Shown piece after piece: positions 51,991-59,315 of a DNA stretch of 64,000 bases (within the stretch, counting starts at the first letter, position 1; each line of letters starts with the position of its first letter). A program made the position numbers and the translations under genes. The notes under the pieces are model-generated. The model was not told the origin of the DNA, searched no databases, and saw only the letters and a program-made list of their open reading frames with translations. Source of the stretch: CAZYFH01 sp964646815 (GTDB lineage: Bacteria; Acidobacteriota; Vicinamibacteria; Vicinamibacterales; UBA8438); NCBI GenBank assembly GCA_964646815.1, contig CAZYFH010000013.1:1-64000 (forward strand), written 5' to 3'.

Positions 51991-53016
51991 CTCCGCGGCC
52001 CGGTCGCTGCCGTCCGTGCTGACCCCCCGGCAGGTCGGCGAGCACCCCTCGGGTGTCGGTTCCAGGTGAATGCCGACGAACCCGGGCTGCCCCATCTCCC
52101 ACGCGAGCAGGGCAGGGAGTGTGTCGATGCCCGTGACGAAGCGCCCGGCGCCGGTCCGCTGCAGGAACCAGAGCACCTGGGGATCCACGTTGACAACACC
52201 AGTCAAGAAGTCGGCGTAGCTCGTCTTCGCGAGCCGTTCCTTCTTCTCGGCTGATGACAGCCCCAGGAGGTAGCCTGGGTGGTCAGACCCGTAGAGCCTC
52301 AGCAAGTCCCGCTGCGCGGTGCCGGAGAGCCGCGTCTTGGCCGCGAACTCGGCGCTGAATGGGTCGCCTGCGCCGTTCCTCACGAGGCGGTCGGCACCCC
52401 ATGTCTCCCGGTCGACAAAGTACGCGTCGCCGAGCCCCATGCGACGATACGTTGACCGGCGGTCGGCGTTGTCCGACTGGAACCGGTCAAGGTCGATGCC
52501 GATGTCCGCGAAGAGCCAGAGGGCGGGTAGGTTGTAGCGATCGGGCGATTCAATGTTCAGCGTCCCACCGTTGAGCGCCAGCGTCCGGCCGTGGTAGTGG
52601 AACTCTTTCCGCTTGGCGTGACCACCGAAGTCGTCGTGGTTATCGAGCACCAGAACGCGCGCGTCGGGACCAAAGTGCTGGAGAAAGAAATGCGCCGAGG
52701 CCAGACCGCTGATTCCACCGCCGACCACGACGAGGTCGTAGCTTTCGCCGGTGTCCATGGCACCGGAGAAATCCCACCCACGCTGGTCGCGCATCCGGTG
52801 CGCCACTTCGAACGAGCCGTCGTGGCTCCCACGCATGCCGGTCAAGCCGGGCGGGTAGTAGCCGCTCGCCTGCTCCGGCGCGAACGCTTGCGGGCGCTTG
52901 AGGGCCTGAACCCAACGCGGCATGACAAGCGCGCCTCCCACGGGAGCCGCAACACCCTGAATGAAGTCGCGCCTGGTGATGCGTCGGTGTAAACCGAGCT
53001 CTGTATCGCTCGCCAT
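51949..53016 (-). CDS. SpdH-like FAD oxidoreductase, N-terminal part (Tat-exported, frameshifted)
   Basis: The open frame starts with a twin-arginine signal 'RRITRRDFIQGVAAPVGG', as in periplasmic spermidine dehydrogenase. 'DLVVVGGGISGLASAHFFLQ' (FAD dinucleotide fold), 'RVLVLDNHDDFGGHAKRKEF' and 'NGGTLNIESPDRY' follow. The frame runs correctly to 'DRAAEPPI' (about 51990) and then leaves the family. In intact relatives the protein oxidises an amine or related donor in the periplasm; the substrate here is unknown. Either a recent pseudogene or one base wrongly called. Confidence 0.78.
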   Translation of the reverse strand: MASDTELGLHRRITRRDFIQGVAAPVGGALVMPRWVQALKRPQAFAPEQASGYYPPGLTGMRGSHDGSFEVAHRMRDQRGWDFSGAMDTGESYDLVVVGGGISGLASAHFFLQHFGPDARVLVLDNHDDFGGHAKRKEFHYHGRTLALNGGTLNIESPDRYNLPALWLFADIGIDLDRFQSDNADRRSTYRRMGLGDAYFVDRETWGADRLVRNGAGDPFSAEFAAKTRLSGTAQRDLLRLYGSDHPGYLLGLSSAEKKERLAKTSYADFLTGVVNVDPQVLWFLQRTGAGRFVTGIDTLPALLAWEMGQPGFVGIHLEPTPEGCSPTCRGVSTDGSDRAAEPPIFPTATRRSRG

Positions 53017-53028
53017 CCCTGGGCCTGA

Positions 53029-54072
53029 TCAGGAGTCGGGACGTCGCGCTGCCGACGTCGTGACCGCGGGCGTGGATACGACTGGCGCCGCTATGAGTTG
53101 CTCAGCCACGAGCTCGAAGGAGCGCAGCCGGGCGGCGTGGTCGTAGATGTGACCGGTGAGGATCACCTCATCGACAGCGGTACGTCGGACGAACTCCTCG
53201 ACCTCGAGCCGCACCATTTCCGGTGTGCCAACCGCCGAGCACGACTGCGCCTGGTCGAGCAGGTGACGGTCCGCGGGAGCCAACTGCTCGTCGAACCCCT
53301 CGACCGGCGGTGGCAGCGGCGCCGGCAGGCCACGGCGAAGGTCTAGCAGCGATTGCTGGGCCGAGGTCTGCAGCAGACGCGCCTCGGTTTCCGTGTCGGC
53401 CACGAACACGTTGAAGCCAGCCATCGCATACGGCTCGGACAGCTGCTCGGATGGCTCGAAGCGGTCGCGATAGATGTCGAGCGCCTGCCCGAGCGCGGCC
53501 GGCGCGAAGTGCGAAGCGAACCCGTAGGGCAGCCCGAGCGCGGCGGCCAGCTGCGCGCCGAACAGGCTCGACCCCAGAATCCATATCGGCACGTCGAGCC
53601 CCGCCCCGGGCACGGCCCGCACGCGCTGTCCGGGCTGGGGGGTCTCGAAATAGTGCTGTAGTTCCACCACGTCACGTGGAAACGCCGTGACATCACCATC
53701 GAGATTTCGCCTCAGCGCCTGCGCTGTCCGCGGGTCTGTGCCCGGCGCCCGTCCCAGGCCGAGATCGATCCGACCGGGATACAGCGACGCAAGCGTCCCG
53801 AACTGCTCGGCGATGACGAGCGGCGCATGGTTCGGTAGCATGATGCCCCCGGCGCCCACCCGGATGGTCGAAGTCGCTGCGGCGATCTGTGCAATGACGA
53901 TCGACGTCGCGGCACTGGCGATGCCCGGCATGTTGTGGTGTTCGGCCACCCAGTAACGCCGATACCCCCACCTCTCGGCATGCCGGGCCAGATCGACGCT
54001 GTGGCGGAGCGCCACCGCGGCGTCCCCACCCTCCGGGATCGGAGTGAGGTCGAGAATCGAGAAGACCGCCAT
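53029..54072 (-). CDS. luciferase-like (LLM) flavin-dependent oxidoreductase
   Basis: A 347-residue TIM-barrel protein: 'SILDLTPIPEGG', 'RYWVAEHHNMPGIASAATSI', 'RVGAGGIMLPNHAPLVIAEQ', 'LYPGRIDLGLGRAPGTD' and 'PIWILGSSLFGAQLAAALG' are in the order of the bacterial luciferase-like group related to YhbW/YwcH. 'EHHNMPG' and 'SSLFGAQLAA' help hold the flavin phosphate. The family uses FMNH2 or reduced F420; this branch is usually listed as FMN-type, so a link with the FO synthase in this window is only a possibility. It is 12 bases upstream of the flavoprotein gene on the same strand. Confidence 0.87.
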   Translation of the reverse strand: MAVFSILDLTPIPEGGDAAVALRHSVDLARHAERWGYRRYWVAEHHNMPGIASAATSIVIAQIAAATSTIRVGAGGIMLPNHAPLVIAEQFGTLASLYPGRIDLGLGRAPGTDPRTAQALRRNLDGDVTAFPRDVVELQHYFETPQPGQRVRAVPGAGLDVPIWILGSSLFGAQLAAALGLPYGFASHFAPAALGQALDIYRDRFEPSEQLSEPYAMAGFNVFVADTETEARLLQTSAQQSLLDLRRGLPAPLPPPVEGFDEQLAPADRHLLDQAQSCSAVGTPEMVRLEVEEFVRRTAVDEVILTGHIYDHAARLRSFELVAEQLIAAPVVSTPAVTTSAARRPDS

Positions 54073-54114
54073 GCGTCTGTCCGAGTCTTCTACAAACTAG
54101 CATGCTTCCCATCG

Positions 54115-54387
54115 CCCCCCCTGGACGCCGGGCGCACACGTCTCGGCGCGGTGATTCTCGACGTCAGGCTGCCCGGGAGCAGGTCCGGCCTCCAGATGCT
54201 GGAGCATCTCAGAGGACACTCCGAGTTCACGACCATTCCAGCCATCCAGTCGACGGGCGGCGCCCTCACGGATGACGAGCAGCTGATGTTCACCCGCCAT
54301 CGTGCGCACCTGTTCTACAAGCCCGAGGGTCTCGATTCGATCGTGGCGTTCCTCACGAAGCTGGCCGGCCATGACCAGCCACACTGA
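54115..54387 (+). pseudogene. receiver-domain remnant of a response regulator
   Basis: The plus strand encodes 'LGAVILDVRLPGSRSGLQML' (phospho-acceptor Asp with the following xxxPG), 'FTTIPAIQSTGGALTDDEQL' and 'AHLFYKPEGLDSIVAFLTKL' (the Lys-Pro end of a receiver). The first ~45 residues of a receiver, with the acidic pair, are missing, and there is no start codon in a sensible place. The sequence ends with a natural TGA. No output domain follows. It is probably the tail of a hybrid kinase or a decayed regulator. Confidence 0.6.
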
Positions 54388-54503
54388 CGACCGGCTTGTC
54401 CCCTGCTACTTGTAGCGGCGCGCCGTCATCGAATTGATCCGCGAAGAGCGGTGGGCGGACGACCGACGTGTCGTCGCCGAACCCGCCCAGCGCCTCGTCG
54501 ACG

Positions 54504-55565
54504 TCAGGTGAACTGCGTGAGGGAGACGTTCACCGTGCGTGCTCGGGTTGCCGCCGCACGCCACTGGATGAGGATGGGGCTCTGGTAGTTGCCCTCGACG
54601 ATCGCCGCTCGGCCGGTGGGATTCTCGTCCGAGACCAAGAGGTCGATGGCGCGTTTCACACCGAAGACGCGATCGGCCGGCACCGCCAGGGCCCGGGCAA
54701 CCCACTGCTCGATACGCGACGTGGGAAGTCCCAGGACGTCCACGAGCTGATTGAGCGCCTGCACCAGATCGTATCGGGCGTATGCACGCGCCTTCTGGGG
54801 CACGGCGAGCGGATCGTTCCAGACATGGCGCGCCTTCTCTGCCGCGAACCGAAACGGCTCACGAAGCACGGCTGTCAGGTCGTGGCGCATCAAGAGCGTT
54901 TCATACTCGTTGACCGTCAGGCACGCGTGCCGCTCGCCCGGTGCCAGCTCCAGCTTCACGCGTCCTTTCCCGGCCGCGTGCCGAGCGATGAAGTCTCCGA
55001 GCTGGTCCTGCAGACCGTATCGCGGATCCTTGAGGCTCACCGCTTCGATGGGGTGCGCGGACACCGGGACCTGGAGGCTGGTGCGCGCCACCTCGACTTC
55101 GTCGTCGTAGCCCACCAGTACCGTCGTGCGACGTCTTGGCGTGCCGCCGCACACGCCGTCGAGATCGACGAAGTAGACGGGAGCGGACTTCGCTCCATAC
55201 GAGACACAGGCTCGCAACCGGCCGAGGATGAACCTGAGATGCGAATCACCGTTCAGCGGCTCGCAAAGACGCTGGTCGGCCGTCAGTTCCGTGCGCTCAC
55301 CGAGCCGGTCGTGGCGATAGCCGCCGCGCTCCGGGAAGAGCGCGCGGTACACGTCGAGATAGGAGGTAATTCCGCGCGGTCCGCCGGCGAGCCGTGTCTG
55401 GAGGCTTTGCGGTAGGTATCCCGCGGTCGTGTGCAGTGAGCTGTACAGGCAGCGCGAGTAGCGGTCGAGCTCGTAACCGAAGGCGGCCGCGGCGCGGCCA
55501 CGGACGTCGGTGAGGGCAAGCCGCTCCCTGGGCGTGACGTCGAGCGCGAACTGAAGCGGCGCCAT
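54504..55565 (-). CDS. conserved protein of unknown function with a YjbQ-like 'HTTAG' N-terminal segment
   Basis: A 353-residue cytosolic protein. The N-terminus has 'LTDVRGRAAAAFG', 'RCLYSSLHTTAGYLPQSL', resembling the 'HTTA' active-site strand of YjbQ/UPF0047 proteins, and 'NGDSHLRFILGRLRACVSY', which may correspond to their second His. The middle ('TTVLVGYDDEVEVARTSLQVPVSAHP', in parts) and the helical C-terminus ('LREPFRFAAEKARHVWNDP', 'VPQKARAYARYDLVQALNQL') are not part of YjbQ. If the resemblance is real this is a YjbQ-like fold with a large extension. I do not know its function. It looks intact and unshifted. Confidence 0.6.
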   Translation of the reverse strand: MAPLQFALDVTPRERLALTDVRGRAAAAFGYELDRYSRCLYSSLHTTAGYLPQSLQTRLAGGPRGITSYLDVYRALFPERGGYRHDRLGERTELTADQRLCEPLNGDSHLRFILGRLRACVSYGAKSAPVYFVDLDGVCGGTPRRRTTVLVGYDDEVEVARTSLQVPVSAHPIEAVSLKDPRYGLQDQLGDFIARHAAGKGRVKLELAPGERHACLTVNEYETLLMRHDLTAVLREPFRFAAEKARHVWNDPLAVPQKARAYARYDLVQALNQLVDVLGLPTSRIEQWVARALAVPADRVFGVKRAIDLLVSDENPTGRAAIVEGNYQSPILIQWRAAATRARTVNVSLTQFT

Positions 55566-55655
55566 CTCAAATGCGCGGTCGGCCGACGGGCCCGCAGCGC
55601 AAGCCTTGCGGGGACTGATTAGCGTATCACGCCGCCGCCGGCAACCGTGGCGGCG

Positions 55656-55772
55656 ATGAAAAGCTCCCGTGCGCCGCCGAATCAGGGATACGGCGCCTTG
55701 CGGCCGCTCGTCCAGTTCCTTGTGCCGGCCGCGGTGGCGCTGGTGCTCCTGGGCAGATTGGGGATCCTGTGA
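55656..55772 (+). CDS. possible 38-residue membrane peptide
   Basis: A short open frame with ATG at 55656 and TGA at 55770: a polar start 'MKSSRAPPNQGYG' and one hydrophobic helix 'LVQFLVPAAVALVLLG' ending 'RLGIL'. It lies in the gap between a divergent gene (54504-55565) and a convergent one (55795-56718). The composition looks like a real single-span small protein, but there is no strong ribosome-binding site, so it may be chance. Confidence 0.3.
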   Translation: MKSSRAPPNQGYGALRPLVQFLVPAAVALVLLGRLGIL

Positions 55773-55794
55773 GGAGACCCTTTGCCACAGACTA

Positions 55795-56718
55795 CTAGCG
55801 TCCGTCGAAGATATACTGCACGGTCGTTTGGAGGCTGGCTTCCGGCGCCTGAAAGTCGTTGTACTGGCTCGGGACGGAGTATGCGCTCACGACGCTTTCG
55901 ACCGAGCGACCAGACGCCTTCCCCTCCTGGGCCTTCATGACGACGTCGTTGTAGAAGCCACTGAAGTCGACGAAGTCGCTCCAGGTCACCGGCACAGGAT
56001 TGTGCCCCGGAATCACGGTGTCGATGTTGGGAATGCCGGCAACCGCCTTCTTCAGCGTCTCGCCGAACTCGGTCGCGCTGCCGTTGCCGTTCTGCACATC
56101 GATGAACGGGATCCCCTTGCGCTGAAACATGTCGCCCGTATGCAGCGTCCGCGCGGCACGAAATACGACAAATGTGTCACCGTCGGTGTGACCGCGGCCG
56201 AAGTGGTAGAGGTCGATCTGGTCGGCGCCACTGAAGAGCGACATCCTGTCGGCGTACGTTGTCTTCGGCAGGTACTTCGCGTTCTCACCCTTAAAGGCAT
56301 CGCAGTTGGTCACTGACTCGCAGCTCGCGCGAGCCATCTGGGCCCGTGTGTTCTCATGCACCACGAAGTTGACCGTGTCGGGGAACTCGATGTTTCCGCC
56401 GCTATGGTCGAAGTGCGTGTGTGTGTTGATGATCGTCGTAACCGGCTTGTCCGTGATCCCGCGTACCTCGGCGATGATGTCCTGCCCGTAACCGTTGATC
56501 TTGGTATCGACGAGCGCGACGCCGTCATTGGTCACGAAGATCGCCGTGTTGCCGCCGCCACCCATGCCCTGCACCGAGGGGGCGTTGCCCAGCATGTAGA
56601 GGTTGTCGGCGACCTCTTGCAGCGCGAGACTGGCGCGGTCCTGCCGCGCCGCGTGGCTCGTTACGGTCAGGATGACGCCGACGAGCGTCAGGACTCCCAG
56701 GCAAAAGGCGCGTTTCAT
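55795..56718 (-). CDS. exported MBL-fold metallo-hydrolase
   Basis: A 307-residue exported protein (signal peptide 1-23). 'NTHTHFDHSGGNIEF' holds the HxHxDH zinc motif (His100, His102, Asp104, His105). 'HFGRGHTDGDTFVVF' gives the next His and 'VIPGHNPV' the last. The region 'MGGGGNTAIFVTNDGVALVDT' is the standard first strand pair. It belongs to the broad beta-lactamase-like group of periplasmic esterases and lactonases; the substrate is unknown, and true beta-lactamase activity is not implied. Monocistronic. Confidence 0.88.
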   Translation of the reverse strand: MKRAFCLGVLTLVGVILTVTSHAARQDRASLALQEVADNLYMLGNAPSVQGMGGGGNTAIFVTNDGVALVDTKINGYGQDIIAEVRGITDKPVTTIINTHTHFDHSGGNIEFPDTVNFVVHENTRAQMARASCESVTNCDAFKGENAKYLPKTTYADRMSLFSGADQIDLYHFGRGHTDGDTFVVFRAARTLHTGDMFQRKGIPFIDVQNGNGSATEFGETLKKAVAGIPNIDTVIPGHNPVPVTWSDFVDFSGFYNDVVMKAQEGKASGRSVESVVSAYSVPSQYNDFQAPEASLQTTVQYIFDGR

Positions 56719-56821
56719 CGTCGATCTCTCCTAGCTACAGCGTGGTCCGACTATACCGGCTGAGTGGCGCCGGCACCAACGGCTGACAAGTCTCACTCCC
56801 GGCGCGCCCGGGGACAACCCG

Positions 56822-57946
56822 CTACGCGTTCTTGGGTACGAATGCGAGAAACCGTCGCGGGTTATCGACGAGGATCTTCTGGATCGTCTCCTCGGGCACG
56901 CCGGCGTACCGGAGTTTCGGCGCGAAAATCGTAACCACGGAGGAGTATCCCGCGCCCCCGTTTGCCTTGAGTTCCTGCTCGGCTGCGAAATCGGCGGACA
57001 GGAGCACGTGGTCTTCGAGTCCCGCGTCGATGACCGATGTGATCATCGCCACCTTTTCCGCGTCGCCCTGCGTGATCTGGTGGCCAACCGTATCGAACCC
57101 GAGGAAGGCGCCGCGTCTCGCGAGCGCCTTGTGAGTCTCCGCCGTCGGGTCGTCGGTGATGTCGGCGAGGTGTCCGATACAGACGAGCCGCGGATCGACC
57201 CCCATTGATTCGATGACGTCGAGCTGCTCGACGGCGCACGACGCGCACCCCTGGTGCGGTGTGTGGGTGAAGAGCGGCAGCCCGGTCTGTAGATGCACCT
57301 GACACGCTGCACGCAGCACTTTGCGTTCATCGGGATGCATCTCCAACGACGACCCGATCTCGCCGATGGCGCCCCACCGCTCCGCCTCGGAGTCACGGAG
57401 AAAGTCCTCGGCCACCTCGTCTTCAGATTTCTCCGCGATGTCCGGCGGGTATCGTGGCTGCGTCCAGAGGCCACTGGCCACGACGATGTGCATGTCAGTC
57501 CGTCCGGCGAGGGTTCGCAGCCGATCGAAGCTCTGGCCGAGATCCCTGGTACCACCGCTGACGATGCAGCTCACGCCCTCCTGGGCGGTCGCGTTCACCT
57601 CGTCGGCCATCAGGTCGAGGTCGGTCGTGAAAGACCCCAGCGGATTGTCTGACGGGGGAACCCACGCCGGCACCGGATCGGACAACGACAGATGCTCGTG
57701 AAACAGCGTCGCGCCGTGTCCCAGCCCCTCAGGGTCGACGTCGCTCAGCACCGTGCGAACGATCGCGCCGTCGGGGAACGTCACTGGACCGCGGCTCTGA
57801 TCCTCAAGTGGCGCCTCCGTGATCGGAGCCGCTGCGCGCTCGGGAGCACCGCATCGAGCCGCGAGGATCCCGACCCCGGCGCCGCCGAGAAGCCGTAGTG
57901 CGCCGCGACGCGTGACCGGAATCGTACGAGGCTGCTTCGAGGGCAT
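56822..57946 (-). CDS. phosphotriesterase-family lipoprotein (Tat/lipobox, Glu-type metal site)
   Basis: A 374-residue protein from the ATG at 57944-57946, with 'AAGGAG' upstream. 'VTRRGALRLLGGAGVGILAARC' is a twin-arginine signal ending in a lipobox Cys32. The barrel has the metal residues in family order: 'LFHEHLS' (HxH), 'AIGEIGSS' (Glu at the place of the carboxylated Lys), 'LFTHTPHQG', 'CIGHLADI' and 'LLSADFAAEQE' (Asp). Glu as bridging ligand is seen in the PHP branch rather than in true phosphotriesterases. A lactonase or esterase activity in the periplasm is likely but unproven. Confidence 0.85.
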   Translation of the reverse strand: MPSKQPRTIPVTRRGALRLLGGAGVGILAARCGAPERAAAPITEAPLEDQSRGPVTFPDGAIVRTVLSDVDPEGLGHGATLFHEHLSLSDPVPAWVPPSDNPLGSFTTDLDLMADEVNATAQEGVSCIVSGGTRDLGQSFDRLRTLAGRTDMHIVVASGLWTQPRYPPDIAEKSEDEVAEDFLRDSEAERWGAIGEIGSSLEMHPDERKVLRAACQVHLQTGLPLFTHTPHQGCASCAVEQLDVIESMGVDPRLVCIGHLADITDDPTAETHKALARRGAFLGFDTVGHQITQGDAEKVAMITSVIDAGLEDHVLLSADFAAEQELKANGGAGYSSVVTIFAPKLRYAGVPEETIQKILVDNPRRFLAFVPKNA

Positions 57947-58050
57947 CGTCGTTCTCCTTCCTACCTCCGCCAAGTCTAGGAGCTTACCAGCCCCGAGTGA
58001 CCCCTGTCGCTTCTTGCCACTAGACCAAGTGTCGGCTAGCGTGGTGGGCC

Positions 58051-59154
58051 ATGATGCACACCATTGCCCGTGTTGCGGTGACCGGCGTCATCGTCGCCAC
58101 GGCCGCCGCCGCGCTCGGCCAGCCCTTCGGTGAAGCCGCGGCGGGCCGGTTCGCCGATCTGGCGCTCGCCTGCGTCCATCAGGAGTACCCGAACAAGATC
58201 GCGCATGTCCTCAACCGCGACGCCGACGTGAAGCCGCCACGTGAGCTGACCCCAGCCTTTTACGGTTGCTACGACTGGCACTCGTCGGTTCACGGCCACT
58301 GGCTGCTCGCGCGGTTGGTTCGGCGCTACCCCGAGGCACCGTTCGCGGGCGCCGCTCGCACGGCGCTCGGCCGGAGCCTCACGCCGGCCAACGTCGCGGC
58401 AGAGGTAGCCTATCTTCGCGGCGACGGTCGCGGGACGTTCGAGCGGCCCTACGGTCTAGCCTGGCTCCTGCAGCTCGACGCCGAGCTACGCGAATGGGCC
58501 GACCATGATGCAGATTCCGCGCACTGGCGGTCCGCCCTTGCACCGCTGGCGGTCGTCGCTGTTGACCGGATCGCCCTCTGGTTGCCGAACCTGACCTACC
58601 CGATCCGTAGCGGCGAGCATTCGCAGACCGCGTTCGCGTTTGGCCTGATCCTCGACTGGGCCCGCGTGGCCGGCGACGACCGTCTCGACCGGCTCCTCGA
58701 ACGCCGCGTCCACCTCTATTACAGCGGCGACATAGCCTGCCCACTCGCGTACGAGCCGTCCGGGCAGGACTTCCTCTCGCCCTGTCTCGCCGAAGCCGAT
58801 CTGATGCGCCGCGTCATGCCGCCGGCACGCTACGCCGAGTGGCTGGGAGACTTCCTCCCGTCGATCCCAACGGACCAGACCACGGCCTCGACCTGGCTGC
58901 CGCCCGCGGTCGTCACTGATCGCAGCGACGGCAAGCTGGCGCACCTCGATGGTCTCAATTTGAGCCGCGCATGGATGCTGGAAGGAATGGCGGCCGGATT
59001 GCCGGAAGGCGACGCGCGTCGACCGGCGCTCCACGCGGCGGGGGCGCAACACGCGGCCAGCGGACTCGCTGCCGTCACGGGCGAGCATTACGAGGGAGGG
59101 CATTGGCTCGGGAGCTTCGCCACGTACCTCGTGACCCGACGCGGCACACCCTGA
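58051..59154 (+). CDS. DUF2891 exported protein
   Basis: A 367-residue protein with a signal peptide (start at ATG 58051 or the next codon). It contains the DUF2891 blocks 'RFADLALACVHQEYPNKIAHVL', 'PAFYGCYDWHSSVHGHW', 'RPYGLAWLLQLDAELREW', 'NLTYPIRSGEHSQTAFA' and 'GQDFLSPCLAEADLMRRVM', arranged like an (alpha/alpha) barrel. The family is common and uncharacterised; the conserved His, Glu and Trp pocket resembles glycan-processing enzymes, which is inference only. It is divergent from the PTE gene. Confidence 0.88.
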   Translation: MMHTIARVAVTGVIVATAAAALGQPFGEAAAGRFADLALACVHQEYPNKIAHVLNRDADVKPPRELTPAFYGCYDWHSSVHGHWLLARLVRRYPEAPFAGAARTALGRSLTPANVAAEVAYLRGDGRGTFERPYGLAWLLQLDAELREWADHDADSAHWRSALAPLAVVAVDRIALWLPNLTYPIRSGEHSQTAFAFGLILDWARVAGDDRLDRLLERRVHLYYSGDIACPLAYEPSGQDFLSPCLAEADLMRRVMPPARYAEWLGDFLPSIPTDQTTASTWLPPAVVTDRSDGKLAHLDGLNLSRAWMLEGMAAGLPEGDARRPALHAAGAQHAASGLAAVTGEHYEGGHWLGSFATYLVTRRGTP

Positions 59155-59197
59155 CCCCAAGGTCATCTTTCACGAGAAACGTGGCGCACGCTCCTGT

Positions 59198-59260
59198 GGC
59201 CGGCAGGGCTGAAGCCTGCGCTCCGAACCTGCAAGGCGGGCGCAGAGCCCGGCTCCTGCA
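59198..59260. repeat. dispersed palindromic intergenic repeat, copy C (short)
   Basis: GGCAGGGCTGAAGCCTGCGC followed by CTGCAAGGCGGGCGCAGAGC. It shares the CTGAAGCCTG(C/G)(C/G)GCTC core with copies A (37842) and B (41541). It lies just past the DUF2891 stop and before the channel gene. Confidence 0.5.
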
Positions 59261-59315
59261 ATGCCCGTTGGGGTAAAAGGGCTAGCCGCGGCCACGTATA
59301 CTGCAGTGCTCAGAC

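Noticed and set aside
41007..54072. An F420 gene cluster linking FO synthase, the split-barrel proteins and the luciferase-like enzyme.
   Set aside because: The genes are on different strands, up to 10 kb apart, with unrelated genes between and no other F420 biosynthesis gene, so a physical cluster is not supported.
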